Notes: generated from the sequence alone by a model not told the origin. DNA of 64,000 nucleotides from Candidatus Saganbacteria bacterium (GCA_016223245.1 JACRPL010000021.1:122770-186769), one strand, 5' to 3'. Positions 1 through 8,712 are shown, counted from the stretch's first letter. Program-made: numbers and translations.

Positions 1-852
1 AAAGCAGAATATCAAAAAAGGCAAAGCGGCGTAGGATCGCAATATGAGATGCTCAAATCCCTGGAATTGTCGGAAATGGATTTTGTGGAACTGCAGCATT
101 TTTGCAGCAAGCAAGGTATAATCTTTTTATCGACTCCATTTGAATTGCGAAGCGCGGAGCTTCTCGATCGGCTTCAGGTGCCGGCGTTCAAGATAAGTTC
201 CGGCGAGTTGACCAATCTGCCGCTCCTTTCAAAAATAGCGGCTTTTGGCAAGCCCATCATATTATCAACCGGGATGTCAAATTTAAGCGAGATCAGAGAG
301 GCCGTGGACGAGATTTATGCCGAGGGGAACCGGAAGTTGATTTTGCTGCACTGCACCTCAAATTATCCTACCAGACCGGAAAATGTCAACCTGCTGGCAA
401 TGGAAACCATGAGAAGGGCATTTAGTGTTCCCATTGGATATTCGGATCACACACTGGGGATTGAGATAGCGGTCGCGGCCGTCGCCCTCGGAGCCTGTGT
501 GATTGAAAAGCATTTTACGCTTGACCGGAATCTGCCAGGGCCTGATCATCAAGTGTCGCTGGAGCCGGAAGAATTCAAAGCAATGGTTGCGACAGTCAGG
601 AACACTGAACAGGCGCTGGGCAGCGGAAAAAAAGAACCGCGGTTTTCAGAACGGAAGATTGCAAAGGTCGCCAGGAAAAGCTTGGTTGCCGCCAGCAATA
701 TTCCCGGCGGTACTAAGCTGATCGCAGAAATGTTGACCGTCAAACGGCCAGGGACAGGGATCTCGCCAGAATATATTAGCGTTGTTCTTGGCAAAATCAC
801 CCGGCGGGCGCTGAAGCGGGATACCGTTATTTCGTGGGGAATGATCCGATGA
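1..852 (+). CDS. neuB: N-acetylneuraminate/legionaminate synthase NeuB, 5'-truncated by window edge
   Basis: This enzyme condenses phosphoenolpyruvate with a 6-carbon N-acyl amino sugar to make a nine-carbon nonulosonic acid in the cytoplasm. The frame is open from base 1, and the codons before the first ATG (49) already read as NeuB (AEYQ...SQYEMLK), so the start lies outside the window. Seen: KISSGELTNLPLL, the ILSTGMS strand, GYSDHTLGIE, and IEKHFTLDRNLPGPDH, which carries the metal- and substrate-binding residues of the TIM barrel. A C-terminal SAF (antifreeze-like) domain follows (about RKSLVAAS...VKRPGTGI). It overlaps the E1 alpha start by ATGA. Which nonulosonic acid it makes (Neu5Ac, Leg or another) cannot be decided from sequence alone. 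Confidence 0.93.
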   Translation, partial: KAEYQKRQSGVGSQYEMLKSLELSEMDFVELQHFCSKQGIIFLSTPFELRSAELLDRLQVPAFKISSGELTNLPLLSKIAAFGKPIILSTGMSNLSEIREAVDEIYAEGNRKLILLHCTSNYPTRPENVNLLAMETMRRAFSVPIGYSDHTLGIEIAVAAVALGACVIEKHFTLDRNLPGPDHQVSLEPEEFKAMVATVRNTEQALGSGKKEPRFSERKIAKVARKSLVAASNIPGGTKLIAEMLTVKRPGTGISPEYISVVLGKITRRALKRDTVISWGMIR

Positions 853-1829
853 ACGTTGGTAATCAAGAATTAATTGGATATTTGCGGCAGATGATTGTCA
901 TTCGTCACTTTGAAGAAAAAGTTGATTGGTTGTTTGCCAGGGGAAAGATCATGGGGACTTCTCATCTTTGTGTCGGGCAGGAAGCGATTGCTGTTGGGGC
1001 CTGCGCTGCTCTTCGTACTGAAGATTACATTACCAGTAACCACCGGGGACATGGACACTTCATTGCTAAGGGCGGAGACCCCAAAAAGATAATGGCTGAA
1101 ATTTTCGGCAAGGCAACCGGCTACTGCAAAGGTAAGGGTGGAACCCAGCACATGTGTTGTACGGAAGTCGGGCATCTTGGCTCAAACGGGATAACCGGCG
1201 GCCAGATCCCGATTGCGACCGGAATTGCGTTTGCGATTAAGTATAACCGCGAGTCGAAAGTGGTTATTTGTTTTCTTGGAGATGGGGCGACCAACCAGGG
1301 AATTTTTCACGAAGCGCTGAACATGGCTGCCCTCTGGAAACTCCCCGTTGTTTATGTTTGCGAAAACAACCGGTACGCGATGTCGACCCCGGTTCAGGAA
1401 GGGCTTTCGGTTGAACATATCGCTGAACGGGCGGCCGGCTACGGCATGCCCGGCTTGATTGTTGATGGGAATGATCCACTAGCGATCAAGGAAACAGTTG
1501 TCCGGGCTGTAGAACTGGCCAGAGAAGGTAAAGGACCAAGCCTGGTTGAAGCCAAAACATACCGTCTCCTCGGCCATTCCAAGAGCGATCCCCGCCAGTA
1601 CAGGACAAAAGAGGAAGAAAAGGCGGCGTGGAAAAATGAACCGATCCGCCGGTTCGTTGATTTTTTAAAAAAACAGAAGGCCATTGGCGATGATGAGCTG
1701 AAAAAAATTGAAGCCGATGTCCAAGCAGAGATTGAGGCAGCGGTCGAATATGCGGAGAATAGCCCGTTGCCTGGACTGGAAGTTGCCTTCGAGGATATTT
1801 TTGTTTATTCTAATGAGGCGGCCCAATGA
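849..1829 (+). CDS. 2-oxoacid dehydrogenase E1 component, alpha subunit (TPP-dependent)
   Basis: This is the alpha half of a thiamine-diphosphate heterotetrameric E1 that decarboxylates a 2-oxoacid and hands the acyl group to a lipoyl arm. Seen: the TPP motif GDGATNQG, followed by FHEALNMAALWKLPVVYVCENN, and the RLLGHSKSDP loop near the C-terminus. The length of 326 aa is typical of pyruvate/acetoin-type alpha subunits. I prefer ATG 849 over the in-frame GTG 834, because 849 overlaps the neuB stop as ATGA and has GGGGA at 836-840 as ribosome binding site. Its position inside a nonulosonic acid cassette is odd. The substrate (pyruvate, branched-chain or other oxoacid) is unknown; an acetoin-dehydrogenase-like E1 is the closest resemblance. 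Confidence 0.93.
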   Translation: MNVGNQELIGYLRQMIVIRHFEEKVDWLFARGKIMGTSHLCVGQEAIAVGACAALRTEDYITSNHRGHGHFIAKGGDPKKIMAEIFGKATGYCKGKGGTQHMCCTEVGHLGSNGITGGQIPIATGIAFAIKYNRESKVVICFLGDGATNQGIFHEALNMAALWKLPVVYVCENNRYAMSTPVQEGLSVEHIAERAAGYGMPGLIVDGNDPLAIKETVVRAVELAREGKGPSLVEAKTYRLLGHSKSDPRQYRTKEEEKAAWKNEPIRRFVDFLKKQKAIGDDELKKIEADVQAEIEAAVEYAENSPLPGLEVAFEDIFVYSNEAAQ

Positions 1830-2803
1830 AAGAAATGTATTACTGGCAAGCTATCCAGGAAGCGATGGCCGAAGAAATGGAGCGCGACCGGCGAGTTTTC
1901 CTGTTAGGTGAGGACATTGCCGAGTATGGAGGCGCTTTCGGCGTGACACGCGGCCTGCTTGAAAAATTCGGCAAGCATAGGATTGTCAATACGCCGATTT
2001 CCGAGCCGGGAATCGTTGGTCTGGCGACCGGAGCTGCGCTCAAAGGATTACGTCCAATTGTTGAAATCATGTTTATGGATTTTATGACTCTGTGTTCAGA
2101 TCAAATATTAAACCATGCAGCCAAATACGCTTATATGTATGCTGGCATGGTTAATGTTCCGCTGGTGATAAGGACTCCGGCTGGCGGCCGGCGGGCCTAC
2201 GGTCCAACCCATTCACAAAGCTTGGAATCATGGTTTATGCGTGTTCCTGGCCTCAAGGTTGTGGCTCCTTCTGACCCCGCCGACGCCAAAGGATTGCTTA
2301 AAACAGCAATCCGCGATGATAACCCGGTACTTTTTGTCGAACATAAAATGCTCTATGCGGTCAAAGGCCCGGTGCCGAAAAAAGAATATCTCATCCCGTT
2401 CGGTCAGGCGGCTATCCGCCGCTCAGGAAACGATGTCACGATTGTGACCTACTCGGAGATGGTTCCTCGCGCACTACGCACCGCCGAGAAATTGTCGGAA
2501 GAAAATATCGATGCCGAAGTTATTGATTTACGCACCCTGGCACCGCTTGATTTACCGGCAGTTTTTGCTTCCGTGAAAAAGACCGGCAGGGTACTGATTG
2601 CTGAAGAAGGATGGAAAACCGGTGGTGTCGGGGCAGAGATTAGCGCGGCGATCGGCGAGAATGTCCTAGAATATTTGGAAGCGCCGATCCGTCGGGTAGC
2701 GGCCAAAGACGTTCATATCCCTTCGAGTGATGTTCTGGAAAAATTGGTCTTGCCGGACGAGAATGATATTTACGACGCGGCTATGGAAATAATGGGAGGT
2801 TAA
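1826..2803 (+). CDS. 2-oxoacid dehydrogenase E1 component, beta subunit
   Basis: Beta subunit of the same E1. It completes the TPP site and normally docks to the peripheral-subunit-binding domain of E2. Seen: LGEDIAEYGGAFGVTRGL near residue 28, the TPISEPGIVGLATGAALKG segment that carries the TPP-activating glutamate, the RTPAGG/GPTHSQSLESWF segment, and a C-terminal transketolase domain (VTYSEMVPRAL, EVIDLRTLAPLD, EEGWKTGGVGAEI). The length of 325 aa is standard. It overlaps the alpha subunit by ATGA at 1826-1829 and is followed three bases later by the E2-like gene, so the three form a unit. No E3 (dihydrolipoamide dehydrogenase) gene is visible in the window. Confidence 0.93.
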   Translation: MKEMYYWQAIQEAMAEEMERDRRVFLLGEDIAEYGGAFGVTRGLLEKFGKHRIVNTPISEPGIVGLATGAALKGLRPIVEIMFMDFMTLCSDQILNHAAKYAYMYAGMVNVPLVIRTPAGGRRAYGPTHSQSLESWFMRVPGLKVVAPSDPADAKGLLKTAIRDDNPVLFVEHKMLYAVKGPVPKKEYLIPFGQAAIRRSGNDVTIVTYSEMVPRALRTAEKLSEENIDAEVIDLRTLAPLDLPAVFASVKKTGRVLIAEEGWKTGGVGAEISAAIGENVLEYLEAPIRRVAAKDVHIPSSDVLEKLVLPDENDIYDAAMEIMGG

Positions 2804-2806
2804 TTA

Positions 2807-4351
2807 ATGGCAACGGAAATTATTATTCCTAAAATGGGGGTCAATATGACCGAGGCGATCCTGTCCCGCTGGCTGAAGCAGGAAGGGGAGCTCGTGAACA
2901 AAGGTGAGCCGGTTGTTATGATTGAAACGGACAAGGCGATTTTTGAAATAGAAGCTGAGGATGCGGGAAATCTCTTGAAGCAAGTTGTTAGAGAAGGGGA
3001 AACAGTTCCGGTAATGAAAGTGATCGGTTATATAGGAACGCCGGGCGAAAAATTGCTGGAGAACAAAAAAATTGAAACTAAAACGGGAGATGGTGGAGAA
3101 ATAAAAACCGAAACAAAAACCAAAGCAAGTCCCGCAGCCAGGCGGCTTGCCAAGGAAAATAGTTTATCGCTCGAAACGATATCACCGACCGGCCCAAAAG
3201 GGGAAGTGACGGTCGAAGATGTGGAAAATGCACTGACATCAATTAAGGTTTCCTGGGCGGGGAAATTATCCGATGCTTTTATTAACAGTTTAAAGGGGGA
3301 TATTCAGCGGTTTGCCGCATTGGGATCAGAAGATAAAATTAAACAATATAAGAACAATGGGGCAGAGATCGGCGCGGGAGTTGTCATTGGTAAAGGAAGT
3401 TATATCATTGCCGAATATCTGGAGATAGGCGACGGGACAAAGATCGGAGACAATTGCGTGATCAGTTGTCGCAAGATTAAATTAGGGGAAATGAATTTTA
3501 TCGGCCGAAATTCAGAGATCAGTTGCAAGGAGCTCCTGATTGGCGATGTCCTGTACGCGGTCGGAGATTTTTTGATTGGCGGTGGCGGGGAACAGGAACC
3601 CAATGCTCGTTTGTGGATTGGCAATAATTGTTTCCTTGGGAAGGGGGTGGTTCTTAATCCGTGTGAGGAGATTATCCTTGAGGACGAGGTTTGCTTGAGC
3701 CCGTGGGCAAAGGTTTTTACCCACAGCCACTGGCAGTCGGCGCTTGACGGTTACAATGCCGATTTCGCACCGGTCCGGATTAAGAAAGGAGCCTGGTTGG
3801 GACCCGCTTCATTTGTTATGCCCGGCGTAACGATAGGCGCAGGGGCGACGGTCACCGGCAATTCGTTTGTTGCCCTTGATGTCCCGCCGCGTTCCCTGGC
3901 TGGCGGTGTCCCTGCGAAGGTTATAAAGTCGTCTGACCATTATCCTAAACGGCTGACTCCCGAACAGAAAGACGCGCTCTTAAAAGGAATTATAGTTGAA
4001 CTTGTTCTTAAGCTTAAGGACAAGGGATATGGGGTGGAAGAAAAAATATTCTCTGATCGTCTGGCGCTGACTGTCCGCCGATCGGGTGTGGAAGCGAAGA
4101 TCGTATACTCCAGCGCGCTCGATGCGGAAATTGTGCGGCAGGTGATGGAAGGGACAAATCGACTGATTATTATAGGTTTTTACCTTGATTTAAAAGGATT
4201 GGATGGGACCGAGTTGTCGGTTTTTGATCTGACGGCTCGTTCAGCGACGGGTAGACGGGATGAATTATCCGATGAAGTGCGCGAGCATTTAAGGAAAAGA
4301 GGCATCCGGTTTACTCCAATACTATGGAGATACATGGAGGGTTTGAAATGA
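2807..4351 (+). CDS. Lipoyl domain + E1/E3-binding domain + left-handed beta-helix acyltransferase fusion (atypical E2)
   Basis: A 514-aa protein that begins as a normal E2 and then changes. Seen: a lipoyl domain at residues 1-80 with lipoylation motif ETDKA (Lys43); a charged linker; a peripheral-subunit-binding domain at about 106-143 (SPAARRLAKE...GPKGEVTVEDV). From about 183 to 375 come hexapeptide-repeat coils (IGAGVVIGKG, IGDGTKIGDN, IKKGAWLGPASFVMPGVTIG, ending VPAKVIK) with FTHSHW (His306/His308) as candidate catalytic histidines. Residues 376-514 are a domain I do not recognise. The usual E2 catalytic core with its HXXXDG motif is absent. Family knowledge: such helices acylate sugars from acyl-CoA. 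Inference: here the donor is the protein's own acyl-lipoyl arm. Ribosome binding site GGGAGG lies just upstream. Confidence 0.88.
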   Translation: MATEIIIPKMGVNMTEAILSRWLKQEGELVNKGEPVVMIETDKAIFEIEAEDAGNLLKQVVREGETVPVMKVIGYIGTPGEKLLENKKIETKTGDGGEIKTETKTKASPAARRLAKENSLSLETISPTGPKGEVTVEDVENALTSIKVSWAGKLSDAFINSLKGDIQRFAALGSEDKIKQYKNNGAEIGAGVVIGKGSYIIAEYLEIGDGTKIGDNCVISCRKIKLGEMNFIGRNSEISCKELLIGDVLYAVGDFLIGGGGEQEPNARLWIGNNCFLGKGVVLNPCEEIILEDEVCLSPWAKVFTHSHWQSALDGYNADFAPVRIKKGAWLGPASFVMPGVTIGAGATVTGNSFVALDVPPRSLAGGVPAKVIKSSDHYPKRLTPEQKDALLKGIIVELVLKLKDKGYGVEEKIFSDRLALTVRRSGVEAKIVYSSALDAEIVRQVMEGTNRLIIIGFYLDLKGLDGTELSVFDLTARSATGRRDELSDEVREHLRKRGIRFTPILWRYMEGLK

Positions 4352-5013
4352 ATATTTTAATAATAGCGCCTCATCCCGATGACGAGACTCTTGGTGTTGG
4401 AGGAGTGATTGTCAAGAACGTCAAAAAAGGGAATAAGGTGTATTGTTGTGTTTTGACGAAAGCTTTCCCGCCTCAATATTCGGAAGAGTTGATTGTGCGT
4501 AAAAGAGAAGAGGCTGAGGAGGCAAGGAGAGTTCTTGGAGTCGAGAAAAATTATTATCTAGAATTGCCGACTCTAAAACTCGATACCCTGCCGCTGTTTG
4601 ATATCCAGCAGAAGATTATGGCGGTAATTAGTAAGTGCCATCCTGAAGTCGTCTACCTGCCGCACCACGGGGATATCAACAGCGACCACCGGGTAGCATT
4701 CGAAGCGGGGATATTGGCGGCAAAATTCACGAAAGAATCAACCGTCAGGAATGTTTTATCTTACGAAGTTATCTGTTCCGCAAACTGGGCGCCGCCCTTT
4801 CCGGAAAGCGCTTTCATTCCCAATTATTTTGAGGATATTTCTGGAACGCTGGCGGTTAAAATGGAAGCGTTAAAATGCTACAGGAGTGAAATGAAGCTGG
4901 CTCCGCATCCCCGCTCGCTGGAACTGATCGAAATTGAAGCGAAGCGATGGGGAAGTGTCATTGGCACGGAGGCAGCTGAAGCATTTATTTTGATTAGGGG
5001 GAGAGTCGTTTGA
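4348..5013 (+). CDS. PIG-L/LmbE family zinc deacetylase
   Basis: A metal-dependent N-deacetylase of the family that removes acetyl from GlcNAc-containing substrates. Seen: the metal motif APHPDDETLGVGG at the N-terminus and the second zinc-ligand region LPHHGDINSDHR near the middle. ATG 4348 is chosen over the in-frame ATG 4324 because it overlaps the preceding stop (ATGA), has GGAGGG at 4337-4341 upstream, and begins the conserved first strand (MNILIIAPHPDDE); this gives 221 aa. Lying between the lipoyl-acyltransferase fusion and neuC, it may expose an amino group on a GlcNAc-derived intermediate for re-acylation. That role is inference, and the actual substrate is unknown. Confidence 0.92.
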   Translation: MNILIIAPHPDDETLGVGGVIVKNVKKGNKVYCCVLTKAFPPQYSEELIVRKREEAEEARRVLGVEKNYYLELPTLKLDTLPLFDIQQKIMAVISKCHPEVVYLPHHGDINSDHRVAFEAGILAAKFTKESTVRNVLSYEVICSANWAPPFPESAFIPNYFEDISGTLAVKMEALKCYRSEMKLAPHPRSLELIEIEAKRWGSVIGTEAAEAFILIRGRVV

Positions 5014-6167
5014 AAAAAAGAAGAAAGATTGCAGTCGTTACCGGTTCGCGGGCTGATTATGGATATTTACTGCCGGTGATAAGAAGAATATATAAAAGTG
5101 ATGAGCTGCAACTGCGACTGATAATTACCGGCATGCATCTTTCACCTCGACACGGCAATACTTGCCGGCTAATAGAGCGTGATGGTTTTAATATCAATGC
5201 CAAGGTTCCGATGCTGCCGATGCTGGAGAGTTGGACGTACATGCCGGAAGCGATTGGTGACGGTATTAAAGGCATTGCGTTGGCTCTTGATAAGCTTTCG
5301 CCTGACATCCTGTTGGTTTTCGGTGACCGGATCGAAACTTTGGCGGGGGCAATTGCCGGAAGTTATATGAACATTGTCGTTGCGCATATGCATGGCGGCG
5401 ATCGCTCGAAAGGAGACATCGATGAGCGGGCGCGACACGCGATCACGAAAATGTCGCACCTTCATTTTCCGGCGACCCGACTTAGCGCCAAACGGATCAG
5501 AAAAATGGGGGAAAGAAAAGAATTAATCTTTCCGGTCGGTTCGACGACTATTGATGTCATAAAGGGACTGAAGCTCAAAACGCGCAAACAGCTCGGTGCT
5601 GACCTTGGCCTAGACGATCGTGATTTTGTTCTCGTTTTGCAGAACCCGGTGACAACGGAACCACAGGCGAGCTATGCGGAAATGAAAGAAACGCTTCTTG
5701 CCCTGCGCTCCTTTCCGGAGCTTGCCAAGGTTGTTGTTATGCCTAACGCCGACGCTGGTTATCTGGGGATCAACCGGGCGATCGAGGAGTTTAAAAAGGA
5801 GGTCAAGCTCAAAGTTTTCATCAACCTGGAACGTCTCGATTATCTAAGCCTGTTCAACTATGCCAGGGCGCTTATTGGAAACTCGAGTAGCGGCATTATT
5901 GAAGCCCCATCATTTAAGTTGCCGGCAATCAATCTGGGGATCAGGCAGGCCGGCCGGGAACGAAGCACCAACGTTATTGATGTGCCGCATGATAAGGCCA
6001 AGATCGTGAGGGCTATTAGAAAGGCGCTTTATGATAAAAAATTCAAGGAACAGGTTCGAAGATGTGTAAGCCCATACGGTGATGGGCTTGCCAGTGAGCG
6101 CATCGTTAAAACTTTGAGCAATATTAACATTGACAACGAGCTCTTGCAAAAACAAATAACTTATTAA
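5010..6167 (+). CDS. neuC: UDP-GlcNAc 2-epimerase (hydrolysing), NeuC/LegG-like
   Basis: Hydrolysing 2-epimerase that releases a free ManNAc-type sugar from a nucleotide-activated precursor, the step before NeuB. Seen: VVTGSRADYGYLLPVIRRI at the N-terminus, FGDRIETLAGA, HMHGGDRSKGDIDERARHAI, and GNSSSGIIEAPSFKLPAINLG. The sequence reads HGGD where I recall HGGE as usual in NeuC proteins, a conservative change near the active site that may reflect an unusual substrate. It starts at TTG 5010, overlapping the deacetylase stop (TTGA), with GGGGGAG about seven bases upstream. Length 385 aa is typical. It might act on a 2,4-diamino sugar (LegG activity) rather than on UDP-GlcNAc. Confidence 0.9.
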   Translation: MKKRRKIAVVTGSRADYGYLLPVIRRIYKSDELQLRLIITGMHLSPRHGNTCRLIERDGFNINAKVPMLPMLESWTYMPEAIGDGIKGIALALDKLSPDILLVFGDRIETLAGAIAGSYMNIVVAHMHGGDRSKGDIDERARHAITKMSHLHFPATRLSAKRIRKMGERKELIFPVGSTTIDVIKGLKLKTRKQLGADLGLDDRDFVLVLQNPVTTEPQASYAEMKETLLALRSFPELAKVVVMPNADAGYLGINRAIEEFKKEVKLKVFINLERLDYLSLFNYARALIGNSSSGIIEAPSFKLPAINLGIRQAGRERSTNVIDVPHDKAKIVRAIRKALYDKKFKEQVRRCVSPYGDGLASERIVKTLSNINIDNELLQKQITY

Positions 6168-6179
6168 GGAGGATTATTT

Positions 6180-7331
6180 ATGAATGACCCGAAGGAAAAT
6201 CTGATGACAGGGATAAAAATACCTTTAGCCCTGCCCTGGTTTGATGAAAAAGAATCAGAGGCGGCCGCTGCGATCGTAAAATCGAAATGGCTGATTTTTG
6301 GCAAACAGGCGGAAACATTTGAAAATGAATTTGCTGAATTGGTTGGAGCACAGTATGCCATTGCTGTCAATTCAGGATCTTCTGCCCTACTGGTCTCTTT
6401 GGCCGCTATGGGAATAGAGGCGGGAGATGAAGTGATCGTGCCTGATATGACATTTATTTCAACGGCCACAGCAGCTATGTTTCTGGGCGCCAGGCCAATC
6501 TTTACAGATTTAGAGCTTAATACTTATTGTATGAATCCTGAAGATATTGAAAAGCGGATCACACCTAAAACAAAATTGATAATGCCTGTTCATTACGCTG
6601 GCCAAACGGCGGACATGGACCCGATTTTGACTGTTGCGAAAAAACATAATTTGAGGGTTTTAGAAGATGCGGCTGAAGCTCATTTGTCGGAATATAAAGG
6701 GAAGAAATGCGGGACCATTGGGGAGATGGGGATTTTCAGCTTTACTCCCAGTAAGCCGATGACCACTGGTGAAGGCGGTATGGTCGTTACCAATGATAAA
6801 ACCCTGGCAGATAAATCCCGATTAATACGAAATTATGGCGACACCGCCAGGTTTCAATGGGATTTACTTGGATTTAATTTTCGCATGCCCGAGGTAATGG
6901 GTGCGATCGGAAGAATACAATTGCGAAAACTTACAAAAGCAATTGAGTTGCGAAGAAAGATAGCCCAGCGGTATACCGCGGGTTTTAAAGATGAGGAAGC
7001 GATAACCACTCCCTCAATAAGAAATTATGCCGATCATAACTTTCAGCTTTATACCGTTCGCCTGAAAATCGATACCCTGAATATCTCCCGAGATGAAGTT
7101 ATTGCCCAGCTGGCCGAGCAGGGAATAAGCACCAGACTATATTATCCCTCCTTGCACACTCAAAAGGTTTTTGCACGGCTTGGTAATTATCGCGATTCTG
7201 ATTATCCCCGTACCCTGGAATACACTAAAACAGCCTTGTCTCTACCCATTTTCCCGGATTTGACCGAAGGGGAAATTGATTATGTAACTAAAACCCTGAT
7301 AAATATTATAAAAAGGAACAAAAGAAGGTAA
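6180..7331 (+). CDS. DegT/DnrJ/EryC1/StrS family PLP aminotransferase
   Basis: A sugar aminotransferase that uses PLP to convert a keto-sugar nucleotide into an amino sugar, usually with glutamate as donor. Seen: PLALPWFDEKE at the N-terminus, AVNSGSSALLVSL, the VLEDAAEAH strand with the aspartate that contacts the pyridine ring, and SFTPSKPMTTGEGGM with the Schiff-base lysine at residue 192. Start ATG 6180 is preceded by AAGGAGGA. Length 383 aa is typical. In this context it could supply the amino group in a LegC/PglE-like or WbpE-like step; the following SDR, acyltransferase and UDP-sugar dehydrogenase allow either. The exact substrate is not determined. Confidence 0.93.
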   Translation: MNDPKENLMTGIKIPLALPWFDEKESEAAAAIVKSKWLIFGKQAETFENEFAELVGAQYAIAVNSGSSALLVSLAAMGIEAGDEVIVPDMTFISTATAAMFLGARPIFTDLELNTYCMNPEDIEKRITPKTKLIMPVHYAGQTADMDPILTVAKKHNLRVLEDAAEAHLSEYKGKKCGTIGEMGIFSFTPSKPMTTGEGGMVVTNDKTLADKSRLIRNYGDTARFQWDLLGFNFRMPEVMGAIGRIQLRKLTKAIELRRKIAQRYTAGFKDEEAITTPSIRNYADHNFQLYTVRLKIDTLNISRDEVIAQLAEQGISTRLYYPSLHTQKVFARLGNYRDSDYPRTLEYTKTALSLPIFPDLTEGEIDYVTKTLINIIKRNKRR

Positions 7332-7337
7332 ATATCG

Positions 7338-8306
7338 ATGAAGAAAAAGGTATTAATAACAGGCGGAGCTGGATTTATTGGAAGCGCGCTTGCCAGAAAT
7401 CTATTGAAAAAAGATTTGGATATAAGACTATTCGATCTAGACTTCTCCAATCTGGAATCGTTTCAAGCCAACCAAGAAATTATTTCCAAAACGGAGATGG
7501 TCAGGGGAAGCATACTTGATACTAATGCTTTGGGCAACGCCGTAAGAGGGTGTGATTATGTGATACATCTGGCCGCGATGCTGGGCGTGAGGAGAACGGA
7601 GACCAAAAGAATGGAATGTCTTAATATTAACATATTGGGAACCATAAATGTGCTTGAGGCCTGTCTAAAGGAAAAGATAAAAAAGGTACTTTTCACCTCT
7701 TCTTCCGAGGTGTACGGCGAGACAAATGGATTGCCGATTTTGGAAGATTCGCCTAAAAATCCGATCTCGGTATATGCGATAACAAAACTTGCAGGAGAGG
7801 AATATCTTAAAGCATATGCCAATAGATATGGATTGAATTATTCGGTGGTCAGGTTTTTTAATGTCTATGGTCCGGGTCAGGTGGCTGAGTTCGTTATGCC
7901 GCGTTTTATTAAAAACGTTTTAGAGGGTTCAGCGCCTACCATTTATGGGGATGGTTCTCAGATCAGAGCTTTTTGTTATGTAGAGGATGCTGCGGAAGGT
8001 GCTACCAAGGCCCTGTTAAGTTCAGAGGCGGATCAGCAGGCTTTTAATATCGGGAATAACAAGGAGCCCATTGCGATGAGAGACTTGGCGATAAAAGTCT
8101 TAGCTGTTTCCGGCAAGAAAATCGAACCAAAATATATTCCGATGAGCGATTCCGACCGTAATTCTTCTAGGGAAATAATAAGGAGGGTCCCTTCTATTGA
8201 TAAGGCACGTAAAATACTCAAATACGAACCCACGGTATTATTGGATGAAGGTATTTCAAAGGTTATGGCAGCAGACCATATAATAAAAACCTGGTTTGAG
8301 GGGTGA
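7338..8306 (+). CDS. Extended SDR family NAD-dependent sugar epimerase/dehydratase
   Basis: A Rossmann-fold enzyme acting on nucleotide sugars. Seen: the NAD-binding motif ITGGAGFIGSALARN at the N-terminus, HLAAMLGVRR, the TSSSEVYGE serine region, and the catalytic YAITK tyrosine-lysine pair, followed by RFFNVYGPGQ and the YGDGSQIRAFCYVEDAA segment. Length 322 aa fits UDP-glucose/UDP-GlcNAc 4-epimerase or dehydratase relatives. It sits 6 bases after the aminotransferase. Its local base composition is more AT-rich than that of the neuB-neuC stretch. I cannot choose between epimerase and dehydratase. Confidence 0.9.
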   Translation: MKKKVLITGGAGFIGSALARNLLKKDLDIRLFDLDFSNLESFQANQEIISKTEMVRGSILDTNALGNAVRGCDYVIHLAAMLGVRRTETKRMECLNINILGTINVLEACLKEKIKKVLFTSSSEVYGETNGLPILEDSPKNPISVYAITKLAGEEYLKAYANRYGLNYSVVRFFNVYGPGQVAEFVMPRFIKNVLEGSAPTIYGDGSQIRAFCYVEDAAEGATKALLSSEADQQAFNIGNNKEPIAMRDLAIKVLAVSGKKIEPKYIPMSDSDRNSSREIIRRVPSIDKARKILKYEPTVLLDEGISKVMAADHIIKTWFEG

Positions 8307-8309
8307 AAC

Positions 8310-8708
8310 ATGGGTAAACGGTTTAAAAATTGGAAATATCCCAAGATAGAGGAAATGAAACCGACCAAATATCAATGGTTGGTTCAGCATAAGGAAAATT
8401 TGATTTTGGGGAAAGAAACAGATATAGGAGCTTTTACGTTTATTGCTGCTCATGCCGGTGTGGTTATTGAGGATAATGTACAAATCGGTTCCCATTGTTC
8501 CATATATTCGAATTCGACCATTGATAATACCAAGGGGAAAATAATCCTTAAAAAAAAATGTTGTATCGGCACTCACAGCACAATTATGCCGGGCATTACG
8601 GTAGGCAAAAATTCTATCGTGGGAGCTTACAGTTTTGTCAATAAAGACATACCGGATAATGTGGTTGCCTTCGGTGTGCCGGCAAGGATCGTAAGGAGGC
8701 TGAAATAA
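8310..8708 (+). CDS. Hexapeptide-repeat (left-handed beta-helix) sugar acyltransferase
   Basis: A small 132-aa acyltransferase of the trimeric beta-helix type, which usually transfers acetyl from acetyl-CoA to a sugar amine or hydroxyl. Seen: repeats such as LGKETDIGAFTFIAAHAGVVIEDNVQIG, then CIGTHSTIMPGITVGKNSIVGAYSFV and the closing GVPARIV. The candidate catalytic histidine is in IAAHAG. It is a second, free-standing acyltransferase in the cassette, besides the one fused to the lipoyl domain, and sits between the SDR and the UDP-sugar dehydrogenase. A WbpD- or PglD-like N-acetylation is plausible but unproven. Confidence 0.88.
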   Translation: MGKRFKNWKYPKIEEMKPTKYQWLVQHKENLILGKETDIGAFTFIAAHAGVVIEDNVQIGSHCSIYSNSTIDNTKGKIILKKKCCIGTHSTIMPGITVGKNSIVGAYSFVNKDIPDNVVAFGVPARIVRRLK

Positions 8709-8712
8709 TATT

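Noticed and set aside
834..848. GTG 834 as start of E1 alpha
   Set aside because: In frame, but ATG 849 overlaps the neuB stop as ATGA and has a GGGGA ribosome binding site at the right distance; 834 has none.
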